DNA of 48,959 nt, taken from positions 1 through 48,959 of the forward strand of contig SHZB01000001.1 in assembly GCA_009692485.1 (NCBI GenBank). The letters run 5' to 3'. The notes below the pieces were generated by a model that was not told the origin of the DNA, made no database searches, and worked only from the letters and a program-made list of their open reading frames with translations. Source of the DNA: Myxococcales bacterium (GTDB lineage Bacteria > Myxococcota_A > Polyangia > Polyangiales > Polyangiaceae). Both the position numbers and the translations under genes were made by a program. Within the stretch, counting starts at the first letter, position 1. Each line of letters starts with the position of its first letter. Shown one piece after another: positions 18,071 to 25,584 of this stretch.

Positions 18071-19348
18071 ATGAATCACGACCGCAGCAGGGCTCTCTTC
18101 GAGCGGGCCGAGCGCGTCATCGTCGCCGGCGTGAACAGTCCCGTGCGCGCATTTCGCGCCGTGGGTGGCCAGCCGCCGTTCATCGCAAGCGGCAAGGGCG
18201 CACGCATCACGGACGTCGATGGCAACGAGTATGTCGACTATGTCGGCAGCTGGGGACCGGCGATCCTCGGGCACGCCCATCCGGATGTGATTTCTGCAGT
18301 GCAAGCGGCGGCGAGCGAGGGGCTCAGCTTCGGCGCGCCGACCGAGCGCGAGGTCGTGTTCGCCGAGCTGGTGACGAAGTTGGTGCCAAGCCTCGAGCTC
18401 ATCCGCTGCGTGTCGAGCGGCACCGAGGCGACGATGAGCGCGATCCGTGTGGCGCGCGGCTTCACCGGTCGCGAGCTGATCGTGAAGTTCGCAGGCTGCT
18501 ATCACGGACACGCCGATCATCTGCTGGTGAAGGCCGGAAGCGGTGCTGCCACCTTTGGAGAGCCCGACTCGGCGGGGGTCACGAGCGCCGTCGCGCGCAC
18601 CACGCTGACCTTGGCTTTCAACGACGTCGCTGCCCTGCGAGCGCTGTTCACCGCGCGCGGTAGCGAGATCGCGGCCGTGATCGTCGAGCCGGTCGTTGGC
18701 AACATGGGCTGCGTGCCTCCGGTCGCGGGGTTCCTTGAGGCGATCGTGCAAGAATGCCGCAATTACGGGGCGATTTCCATTTTCGACGAAGTGATGACGG
18801 GGTTTCGACTTGGGCTCTCTGGCGCGCAGGGGCGATACGGACTTGTCCCGGATTTGACGACGCTCGGTAAGATCGCGGGAGGCGGACTGCCGCTCGCCGT
18901 CTACGGAGGCCGTCGCGACATCATGAGCTGTGTGGCGCCGCTCGGCCCGGTCTATCAAGCGGGGACGCTGAGCGGAAACCCGGTGGCCGTAAGCGCCGGC
19001 ATCGCCACCCTCGAGCGGCTCGACGCTGCGCTGTATGAGAGGTTAGAGACGCTTGGAGCGCGCCTCGAAGCGGGGCTCGCGGGCGCCGCTGCACAAACCG
19101 GGGTCAGCGCCTGCGTGCAGCGTGTCGGTGCGATGATCACGCTGTTTTTCACGCGCGGGCCGGTGCTTAACTTCGACGACGCCGCGCGCCAGGACGCTGG
19201 TCTCTTCGCCAAATTTCACCGCGGCCTCCTCGCCCGCGGGATCTACTGGCCCGCCTCCATGTACGAAGCGGCGTTCTTTGGCGCTTGCCACACCGCGGAC
19301 GATATCGACCGCACGATCACCGCCGCCACCGATGCGCTCGCCAGCTGA
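18071..19348 (+). CDS. hemL: Glutamate-1-semialdehyde 2,1-aminomutase
   Basis: Converts glutamate-1-semialdehyde to 5-aminolevulinate in the C5 tetrapyrrole pathway, using PMP/PLP. At 425 residues it is full length. Family features in order: FERAERVIVAGVNSPVRAF at the start, VDYVGSWGPAILGHAHP, CVSSGTEATMSAIRVAR, KFAGCYHGHADHLL, IFDEVMTGFRL, and TLGKIAGGGLPLAVYGG in which Lys is the cofactor lysine. ATG 18071 is the natural start; the longer frame of the track translates the upstream 15-bp repeat. No other heme gene is adjacent, so it is probably transcribed alone or with the porin. Confidence 0.96.
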   Translation: MNHDRSRALFERAERVIVAGVNSPVRAFRAVGGQPPFIASGKGARITDVDGNEYVDYVGSWGPAILGHAHPDVISAVQAAASEGLSFGAPTEREVVFAELVTKLVPSLELIRCVSSGTEATMSAIRVARGFTGRELIVKFAGCYHGHADHLLVKAGSGAATFGEPDSAGVTSAVARTTLTLAFNDVAALRALFTARGSEIAAVIVEPVVGNMGCVPPVAGFLEAIVQECRNYGAISIFDEVMTGFRLGLSGAQGRYGLVPDLTTLGKIAGGGLPLAVYGGRRDIMSCVAPLGPVYQAGTLSGNPVAVSAGIATLERLDAALYERLETLGARLEAGLAGAAAQTGVSACVQRVGAMITLFFTRGPVLNFDDAARQDAGLFAKFHRGLLARGIYWPASMYEAAFFGACHTADDIDRTITAATDALAS

Positions 19349-19470
19349 CTCGCTCAGCGAGCGTGGAATTTCAAGCGTCGGAACGAGTTTGCCGCGGCCC
19401 TCACCGGGCTGTGCGCTGCCGCTGCCGCCGCCGCCGCCGAAGCCGTGCGCAGATTTGCTCCACCCACGAC

Positions 19471-19557
19471 GCTGTCGCTACACTCCACCTATGGCGCTGT
19501 CGCTACACTCCACCTATGGCGCTGTCGCTACACTCCACCTATTGCGCTGTCGCTAGC
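19471..19557. repeat. 25-bp tandem repeat, three and a half units
   Basis: gctgtcgctacactccacctatggc is repeated at 19471, 19496 and 19521 and partly at 19546, between hemL and the GYF/AgmX-like gene. The array ends just before that gene's ribosome site (gcgggagcgag), so it lies in the likely promoter or leader region. Confidence 0.92.
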
Positions 19558-19578
19558 TAGCGGGAGCGAGTTGCGACC

Positions 19579-21141
19579 ATGAGCTGGGACGAGGACGCCA
19601 CACAGGTTTTCAGCGGTGCGGAGGCACTCCTCGGCGCGACCTGGCAGGTGAACTTGTCGGAGCGCGAGACCCGCTCGATGACGGCCGTCGAGATCGGTGT
19701 CGAGTACGGCCGCGGCCTGCTCGGGCTCCGCGAGGTCTTCGTGTGGCGCGATGGCATGCCGGATTGGATCGCGCTTGGAGATTGCGCCGAGTTGAAGGCG
19801 ATTCTGGAAGAGTACGCGACGCGGCGCGCTTCGGCTCCCGCGGCGGGCGAGCGCGCACCGTTCAGCAGCTCGACCGCCGTCCTGCAAGCCCAGCACCCAG
19901 CCGCCGCGGTGATGGCGCTCGCGGGCCGTAGCTCGAAGGCGACGCTCGTCGGGCTTGGAATTCCGGCGATGGCCGCACCCTACGCTGCCGCGGCGTCGAG
20001 ACCCGGCGGCTTCGCGGAGTCCAGCGGAGCTTCGCCGCCGCGACGACCGCCAGCACCGATAACTGCGGCATTTCCTGATCAGAATGCGTTCGGAGGCGGC
20101 CCCGGTCATGGGTCGCAACCGGCCGGCGCTGGCTATTCAGCGCAGCCGGCGGGTTTCAATTACGGGTCGCAACTGGGCGGCGCGGGCTACGCAGTGCCGC
20201 CGGCGGGTTTCAATTACGGGTCGCAATCTGGGGCGTTCGGAGCGCAGGCCCAAGGTCCGTCTTTGCCACCGCATGCACCGCTCACGAGCTACGTTCCGCC
20301 TTCACGTGCAGCTGAGATGGCGATCGCGGCGGCGCGGCTTCCGCAGTCGCGCGACGGTGGCGCGAACGTCGGACTCGTCGTCGGCTTCGTCGCCGTAGTG
20401 CTGTTGCTCGGCTCGGCGGCCGCATACTTCATGATGCGCGCGCCTGCGTCGGGCGACTCGACGGATTCGGAGAGCGTGGTGGTGGCAAGTGACGCGGACC
20501 CGACCGGCATCGCGCCCATCGATGCAGCGGCGAGCGCGCCCGCAACAGGGATCTCCGCAACGGCGCCCGCGACGGACAGCGACACGCGCGCTCGGCCGCC
20601 CGATGACGCCGGCAGCAAGGGCGACGACAAGAAAGACGAAGCGACGAGCAAGGGCGACGACAAGAAGGACGAAGCGACGAGCAAGGGCGACGACAAGAAG
20701 GACGTCGCCAGCGGCAAGGGCGACGACAAGAAGGATTCAGCGAGCGGCAAGGGCGACGACAAGAAAGACGTCGCGAGCGGCAAGGGCGACGACAAGAAAG
20801 TTTCAGCGAGCGGCAAGGGCGACGACAAGAAGGATTCAGCGAGCAGCAAGGGCGACGACAAAAAGGATGCGAACGCGGATTTCAACGTCGATGCGGCCAA
20901 GAGCGCGCTGGAGAAGGCAGCCGGCGCAGCGTCGGGCTGCGGCAAATCGGGTGGACCCACGGGTCGCGGCAAGGCGACCGTGACCTTCGCTGCGAGCGGC
21001 GCCGCGTCGAGTGCCTCGGTCAATGCCCCATTTGCCGGCACGCCGACGGGCAGCTGCGCGGTCGCGGCATTCCGTCGTGCGCGGGTGCCGCCATTCAGCG
21101 GCAGCTCGACGACGGTGACGAAGTCCTTCATCGTGAAGTGA
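19579..21141 (+). CDS. GYF-like / AgmX-like single-pass membrane protein with KGDDKKD repeats
   Basis: A 520-residue protein. Residues about 35-75 (YGRGLLGLREVFVWRDGMPDWIALGDC) resemble the GYF_2 module with its WRDGMPDW signature. A Gly/Pro/Ala-rich region with two 18-residue units ending PAGFNYGSQ follows (about 178-215). A membrane segment (VGLVVGFVAVVLLLGSAAAYFMM) at about 272-295 comes next, then a periplasmic linker with eight 11-residue units (SGKGDDKKDVA type), and a C-terminal domain FNVDAAKSALEKAAGAASGC...ARVPPFSGS as in the AgmX/TonB-like tails of myxobacteria. In that group such proteins occur in gliding-motility and envelope complexes; a specific role here is not supported by neighbours. 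The two Cys of the C-terminal domain may form a disulfide. Confidence 0.75.
   Translation: MSWDEDATQVFSGAEALLGATWQVNLSERETRSMTAVEIGVEYGRGLLGLREVFVWRDGMPDWIALGDCAELKAILEEYATRRASAPAAGERAPFSSSTAVLQAQHPAAAVMALAGRSSKATLVGLGIPAMAAPYAAAASRPGGFAESSGASPPRRPPAPITAAFPDQNAFGGGPGHGSQPAGAGYSAQPAGFNYGSQLGGAGYAVPPAGFNYGSQSGAFGAQAQGPSLPPHAPLTSYVPPSRAAEMAIAAARLPQSRDGGANVGLVVGFVAVVLLLGSAAAYFMMRAPASGDSTDSESVVVASDADPTGIAPIDAAASAPATGISATAPATDSDTRARPPDDAGSKGDDKKDEATSKGDDKKDEATSKGDDKKDVASGKGDDKKDSASGKGDDKKDVASGKGDDKKVSASGKGDDKKDSASSKGDDKKDANADFNVDAAKSALEKAAGAASGCGKSGGPTGRGKATVTFAASGAASSASVNAPFAGTPTGSCAVAAFRRARVPPFSGSSTTVTKSFIVK
20614..20877 (+). repeat. In-frame 33-bp tandem repeat, about eight units
   Basis: Units of the form agcaagggcgacgacaagaa plus variable codons encode SKGDDKKDEAT / GKGDDKKDVAS. 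The core GGCGACGACAAGAA is nearly invariant, while the final codons vary (EAT, VAS, SAS), a pattern of recent homogenised duplication in the periplasmic linker. Confidence 0.92.
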
Positions 21142-21203
21142 CCGGGCCGCGCTCGCGGATCGCATGCACAACGATCGCATCGAAGCCCGGAACGGAGTTT
21201 GGT

Positions 21204-21219
21204 CGCACGCGGTCGTGCG
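21204..21219. terminator. Small hairpin between convergent genes
   Basis: cgcacg-cggt-cgtgcg forms a 6-bp GC-rich stem between the ends of the AgmX-like gene and the methyltransferase gene. No T-run follows on either strand, so a terminator role is only possible. Confidence 0.25.
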
Positions 21220-21223
21220 CGAG

Positions 21224-23116
21224 CTAGCCGCCTAACTCGACGACTCGCGTCACGGAGTCGCCGAAAATCGTGGTGACTGCCACGCATGCGCGAGTGCCAT
21301 AGCGCCCGCGCCGCTGAAGTGGAGTCGTCAGCTCGATGGGCTCGCCGCGGCGTTGGCCGAATCGAACACCCGGTCGAAAGAGCCGTCCGTCGTAGCGAAA
21401 ATCGACCATCCAGGTTGTGACGAGCGCCGTGATCGGGAGCCCCTGGACGCCCGTCGCGCCGCGTGGTTTTCGCTCAGGACACGTCAGTCGCGCCAGCTCG
21501 ATCGCGACCTCGTCACCCACCCGGCGGAGTGACACTTCGAGCTCGACCGGCGGAAGAAAAAGGCCCGAGCGTGCACCGCGCGCAAGCTCGATCGGAATCG
21601 TCCGCAGCTCGACCGCGAGCCCTTGTGCATGGCCGCACGCGCGGAGCTCGGCCATGTCTTCGCCCCAACTCCAGCCGAGCAGGTGCACGGACGTCAGTCC
21701 TCGGCGACACGCCTCTTGGCATGCGGCCTCCGCTTCGCCGCTTGTCACGCGCGCACCCTCGGCGACCGCGACCACGCACTGCTCGCGCACTCCGAGTCGC
21801 ACTCCAAAGGCCTTGGCGCCGTAAGCCGCGAGGATGGCTGCGGCTCCCCCGCTCGCAAGGAATGTCGCTTGTTCTGCGCGCGCGGTCGTCACGACGTCGA
21901 ACGGCGAGATCGCCGCCAGCCTCTTGCGCGTGACGTCGATGGCCACAAGCCCCGCGTCGCATCCGATCCATCTGCGTCCGAGCCGCGCCGCGACCGCCAG
22001 CGTCGTGCCCGAGCCGCAGTAGAAATCTGCCACGAGATCCCCTGGCTTCGACGCCCAGCTCAGGATGCGCTCGAGCAACCCCTCGGGCTTCTGCGTGTCG
22101 TAGCCCATGTCTTCGCTCTTCGCGCGGTGGCGCAGCGGGCGCACCTCGAAGTCGTCCCAGAGCGCGTCCACCGGCTGGTCCTTCACCCACGCGCCGCGCT
22201 CGTCCTCGCGAAGGAAATACTTGATGTAGACGGTGCCCGTGGCCGAGTCGTAGACACGCCCCTGTGCGCGAAGCTCCGTGATGCTCGCGTCGGTGTAATC
22301 GCCACGCGGCGCGGTCGTGAAGTAGGCCTTTCGGTCCGCGTCCCAGCGCGCGCCCTTGGGCTTTCCGTTGCCATCGAGCGCGACGACGTGCGTCTTGCGC
22401 GGAAGGACACCCGCGAACGCCGCCCCCGGCGTCTTCGAGTAAACCAAGATCGTGTCGAAGACCCGTCCAAGCTGGCGCGACGCCGCCTGCCTGCCGAGGT
22501 TCGGTGCGCGCCGCCACACGATCTCGTTGCGGAAACACGCGGGACCGAAGAGCTCGTCGAGGATGAGGCGAAGCATGCTGTTTGCACGCCAATCGCAGTG
22601 CAAAAACAACTTTCCATCCGCTTTCAGCAGACGATGCATGAGCGTCAAGCGGGCATACAGCGCATCGAGATAGTCGCCGAGGCCGCCCGTGCGCCCGTCG
22701 TGGTAGGCGGTGCGTTCGATCGCGACCTGCTCTTCACCGGCCTGCGTTTGGCTGTAATAACTGAGGCCCGTGGCGAAGGGCGGGTCGATGTAGACGACGT
22801 CGATCTGTCCCTCGAAGCGCGACGCCAGCGCCTCCATCGCGACGAGGTTGTCGCCGAACACGAGGAGATTGCCGGACGCGTCGGCTTGGTTGACGCCACC
22901 GTCACCGTTGCGGTTATCGCCGTCGTCGCCTGGATGCGCGCGGGTACTTCCGGTGGCACCGCCGCTGTCGCTTTCGCCCGCGTAAACGAGCCCGAGCTGC
23001 GCCGAAGTCGCTCCCGGCTGCTGTCGTTCGGCGAGCTCGAGATCGCCCCACTCGCCGGCTCGCGGCACTCGCTGACTCTTGCCGGACCACACGAGCTCGA
23101 TTCCGCCTTTTGCCAT
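21224..23116 (-). CDS. DNA methyltransferase, type III Mod-like, beta class
   Basis: A 630-residue site-specific DNA methyltransferase, probably N6-adenine or N4-cytosine. NLLVFGDNLVAMEAL is followed by motif IV VVYIDPPFATGLSYY (DPPF in place of the common DPPY), then KLFLHCDWRANSMLRLILDE and, late, motif I LVADFYCGSGTTLAVA with RRWIGCDAG. This IV-before-I order is that of the beta class and of type III Mod subunits. A Gly/Asp/Asn-rich stretch (about 45-80) precedes the catalytic part, and about 230 residues follow it. ATG 23116 has GGCGGAG upstream; the TTG at 23152 is the alternative. No Res subunit or other nuclease lies in the window, so it appears to be an orphan modification enzyme. Confidence 0.88.
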   Translation of the reverse strand: MAKGGIELVWSGKSQRVPRAGEWGDLELAERQQPGATSAQLGLVYAGESDSGGATGSTRAHPGDDGDNRNGDGGVNQADASGNLLVFGDNLVAMEALASRFEGQIDVVYIDPPFATGLSYYSQTQAGEEQVAIERTAYHDGRTGGLGDYLDALYARLTLMHRLLKADGKLFLHCDWRANSMLRLILDELFGPACFRNEIVWRRAPNLGRQAASRQLGRVFDTILVYSKTPGAAFAGVLPRKTHVVALDGNGKPKGARWDADRKAYFTTAPRGDYTDASITELRAQGRVYDSATGTVYIKYFLREDERGAWVKDQPVDALWDDFEVRPLRHRAKSEDMGYDTQKPEGLLERILSWASKPGDLVADFYCGSGTTLAVAARLGRRWIGCDAGLVAIDVTRKRLAAISPFDVVTTARAEQATFLASGGAAAILAAYGAKAFGVRLGVREQCVVAVAEGARVTSGEAEAACQEACRRGLTSVHLLGWSWGEDMAELRACGHAQGLAVELRTIPIELARGARSGLFLPPVELEVSLRRVGDEVAIELARLTCPERKPRGATGVQGLPITALVTTWMVDFRYDGRLFRPGVRFGQRRGEPIELTTPLQRRGRYGTRACVAVTTIFGDSVTRVVELGG

Positions 23117-23336
23117 CTCCGCCTCGTTGCCGTAAGCCGCAGCTCTCGGCAAGCTCCGCGCTCGCGATGCGACGAATGCCTTCGGCCGACTGCATCACGG
23201 TCGACGGCGCGCCCTGTGATCACGGGCGTTCGTGTGCTCGGGGCGTGCGTGTTGCCTATGGAATGCGACTCGATTAGGGTCCCGCCGCGCGCTCCGTTAG
23301 GACGCCCTTGATGCAGGCGTTTACGAGACCAAAACC

Positions 23337-23687
23337 ATGCCGAAGAGTTCGAACGATGGGACGGTGCTCGGTCACGGATTGCGCGTGCGGGGCCGCGTGC
23401 GTGGCGATGGCGATCTCTGCATCGAGGCGCAGATCGACGGCGACGTGAGCGTGACGGGGCTGCTTGAGCTTCGTGATGGCGCCCGCATCCGCGGCACCGT
23501 CTCGGCGGCGTCCGTCATCGTGGGCGGCGAGCTCGAAGGCAACCTCGACATTTCGGGCCCGGTCAGCGTCACGAGCACGGGCGTGCTTCGCGGCGATGTA
23601 TCCGCTGCCTCGCTCTCGCTCGACGAAGGCGGAACGTTCCAAGGGCTCGTGCAAGCCGACTTTGACTTGCCCGACGCGATCGCGTAG
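23337..23687 (+). CDS. Bactofilin (first of three)
   Basis: A 116-residue cytoskeletal bactofilin (DUF583). The body is a right-handed beta-helix made of hydrophobic/Gly repeats: VLGHGLRVRGRVRGDGDLCIEAQIDGDVSVTG, RIRGTVSAASVIVGGELEGNLDISG, and so on, with short polar ends as usual for polymer-forming bactofilins. The charged start MPKSSNDGTVLG is the typical short tail. No membrane segment is seen. It lies 65 bases upstream of the second bactofilin gene in the same orientation and probably co-assembles or shares localisation with it. Confidence 0.88.
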   Translation: MPKSSNDGTVLGHGLRVRGRVRGDGDLCIEAQIDGDVSVTGLLELRDGARIRGTVSAASVIVGGELEGNLDISGPVSVTSTGVLRGDVSAASLSLDEGGTFQGLVQADFDLPDAIA

Positions 23688-23752
23688 GCACCGGGTCGCG
23701 CGACGACGAGAAGAGCGACTCACGACGACATCGGTGCGACAAGGAGCGAAGC

Positions 23753-24067
23753 GTGGCAGCAACTATCATCGGGGCAGGGATCACGATCGAGGGCGAAATT
23801 TCCTCGGACGACGAGGTCATCGTCGGCGGTGTCGTGCGCGGCAAGCTCTCTGTCGGTGGCAGCGTGACGGTAGAGTCTGGCGCTGTCGTTGAAGCCGACG
23901 TCGACGCGGCGAGCGTGTCCGTTGGCGGCAGCGTCACTGGAAACGTGACCGCGGCCGAGCGTGTTGATTTGCTTTCCGGCGGCAAGCTCATCGGCGACGT
24001 GAAGGCCGCGCGCCTCACGATCGCGGACGGTGCCGTGTTCAAGGGCAACGTCGACATGGAGGTGTGA
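23753..24067 (+). CDS. Bactofilin (second of three)
   Basis: A 104-residue bactofilin starting at GTG 23753, which is preceded by a strong AAGGAG at good distance. The beta-helix is compact: GAGITIEGEISSDDEVIVGGVVRGKL, VESGAVVEADVDAASVSVGGSVTGNV, LSGGKLIGDVKAARLTIADGAVFKGNV. Tails are almost absent, which makes it close to the minimal polymerising core. Its TGA overlaps the GTG of the next bactofilin (GTGA), so the two should be made in a fixed ratio. Confidence 0.9.
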   Translation: MAATIIGAGITIEGEISSDDEVIVGGVVRGKLSVGGSVTVESGAVVEADVDAASVSVGGSVTGNVTAAERVDLLSGGKLIGDVKAARLTIADGAVFKGNVDMEV

Positions 24068-24903
24068 GCACCGTGGCAAACGGCAGCGCATCCATCATCG
24101 CCGCGGGCACCGTCATCCGCGGACGCGTTCGTGCAGACTCCGATCTCGAAGTGCATGGCCACGTCGAAGGCAGCATCGTTGCGACCGGCACCGTCGTTGT
24201 CGCCGAGGGCGGCCTCGTCAAGAGTGACATCGAGGCGAACACGGTGCGCGTCGCCGGCGCCGTAGCGGGCAATCTGCGAGCAGAGGCGCTCATCGTGCTC
24301 GAGGCCACGGCCCGCGTCGTCGGTGACGTGTCTGCTCCGACCATCGGCATTCGTCCGGGCGCGCTCGTCCGAGGTCGTGTCGCGACCGGCGAGCTCTCGG
24401 CGCCGCAACCCGCGCGCGCTGCGGCCACTCGCGGTGCTGTCCCCGCTCTGCGTGGCACGGCACCAGCTTTACGTGGCGCAGTCGCGGGTGCGCGTGGCTC
24501 TGCCCCTTTACTGCATGGAAATGCCCCTTTACTGCATGGAAATGCCCCAGGCTCAGGTGGGCGCGCCGGCGAAATTGCGCGGCAGGGTAGTAAGCCCGTG
24601 CAAGCTGATGCTCGGAATGCCGCGGTCGCTGCGCCGCCAAGCCGTCCACTGGCCACGGTCCCGGCGACACCCGCGGCACGCGTCCAGGCAGCCTCCGCCC
24701 CCGACCGAAAATCCTCCGCGAACGTGGCATCGGGCGTCGTCGCGTCGCCGAAGGTCGCCGAGCCGTCGAGGCCCACGGCGCAAGCACGCGCAACCGAAGC
24801 TGCTGCACCGCCAGCGAAGCCCGAGCGACGTGCCCCGCCACCGGTTGCACCCGCGCTCAGCAAGCATTCGAAGAAGACCGCGCGGCGCTCTGTACGCAGC
24901 TGA
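24064..24903 (+). CDS. Bactofilin with long basic C-terminal extension (third of three)
   Basis: A 279-residue protein: a bactofilin core in residues 1-115 (IIAAGTVIRGRVRADSDLEVHGHVEGSIVATG; GLVKSDIEANTVRVAGAVAGNLRAE) and a 160-residue Ala/Pro/Arg-rich, probably disordered tail ending KHSKKTARRSVRS. The layout resembles M. xanthus BacP, whose extended C-terminus recruits partners, and the short-short-long triplet resembles bacN-bacO-bacP; orthology is inference. The tail holds a 21-bp duplication (24502-24543, LLHGNAP twice) and RGAVPALRGTAPALRG repeats. No parA, parB or padC gene is next to it. pyrE follows after 14 bases. Confidence 0.85.
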   Translation: MSTVANGSASIIAAGTVIRGRVRADSDLEVHGHVEGSIVATGTVVVAEGGLVKSDIEANTVRVAGAVAGNLRAEALIVLEATARVVGDVSAPTIGIRPGALVRGRVATGELSAPQPARAAATRGAVPALRGTAPALRGAVAGARGSAPLLHGNAPLLHGNAPGSGGRAGEIARQGSKPVQADARNAAVAAPPSRPLATVPATPAARVQAASAPDRKSSANVASGVVASPKVAEPSRPTAQARATEAAAPPAKPERRAPPPVAPALSKHSKKTARRSVRS

Positions 24904-24917
24904 CGGGCACGCAGCAC

Positions 24918-25532
24918 GTGACCCAATCACGAAGAGACCGCACCGGGAAATCGTGGCCCGAGCTGCTCGCGCTGCTGAAGACGCACTCGTATCAAAGCGG
25001 CCGCGTCGTGCTCGCCTCGGGCATGGAGAGCGATTTCTTCATCGACTGCAAGCAGAGCGTCTTGAAGGCCCGCGGACACCAGCTCGTGGGGGAGCTGATG
25101 CTCGATGCGTTTCGTCACGTTCGCGTCGACGCCGTCGCCGGGGTCGAGCTCGGTGGCTGTCCGCTTGCGAGCGCGGTCTCGTTCATGAGCGCTCAGCGTG
25201 GTCGCCCGCTCGACGCGCTCTACGTGCGGAAAGAGGTCAAAGATCACGGCAGCCGCCGCAAGGTCGAAGGGCTCGTCCACCCCGGCATGCGCGTCATGCT
25301 GCTCGAGGACGTGATCACGACCGGCGGCTCGACGCTTCGCGCGCTTGATGCTCTGCGAAGCGTCGGCGCCGAGGTCTTGGGCGTCGTGGCGCTCGTCGAT
25401 CGACTCGAGGGCGGCGTCGAGGCCATCTCCGCGCAGGGCGTCGAGGTGGTCGCGCTCTTTACGCGGCTCGATTTCCTCGCTGAAGACGACTTAGACGCCA
25501 CGCTCAACGAGCCTACGGTCGCGGACGAGTAG
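24918..25532 (+). CDS. pyrE: Orotate phosphoribosyltransferase
   Basis: Transfers the phosphoribosyl group of PRPP to orotate in de novo UMP synthesis. The 204-residue protein is of normal length: FLIDCK-like FFIDCKQSVLKARG, GVELGGCPLASAVSF, YVRKEVKDHGSRRKVEG (catalytic-loop basic residues), and the PRPP motif VMLLEDVITTGGSTLRAL. It starts at GTG 24918, 14 bases after the bactofilin stop, so it is probably part of that transcript although the functions are unrelated. Convergent with the PP2C gene. Confidence 0.95.
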   Translation: MTQSRRDRTGKSWPELLALLKTHSYQSGRVVLASGMESDFFIDCKQSVLKARGHQLVGELMLDAFRHVRVDAVAGVELGGCPLASAVSFMSAQRGRPLDALYVRKEVKDHGSRRKVEGLVHPGMRVMLLEDVITTGGSTLRALDALRSVGAEVLGVVALVDRLEGGVEAISAQGVEVVALFTRLDFLAEDDLDATLNEPTVADE

Positions 25533-25584
25533 CCCGAATCGATCGCAAAGACGGGGAACTCGATGTCTCCGAATTGGCGAGCGT

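Noticed and set aside
20289-21287. Minus-strand ORF of 332 aa with LSSPLPLAESF repeats
   Set aside because: It is the 33-bp KGDDKKD array read on the other strand; the plus-strand protein has the membrane segment and C-terminal domain.
21224-23116. Complete restriction-modification or phage-defence system
   Set aside because: Only the methyltransferase is present; flanking genes are an AgmX-like protein and bactofilins.
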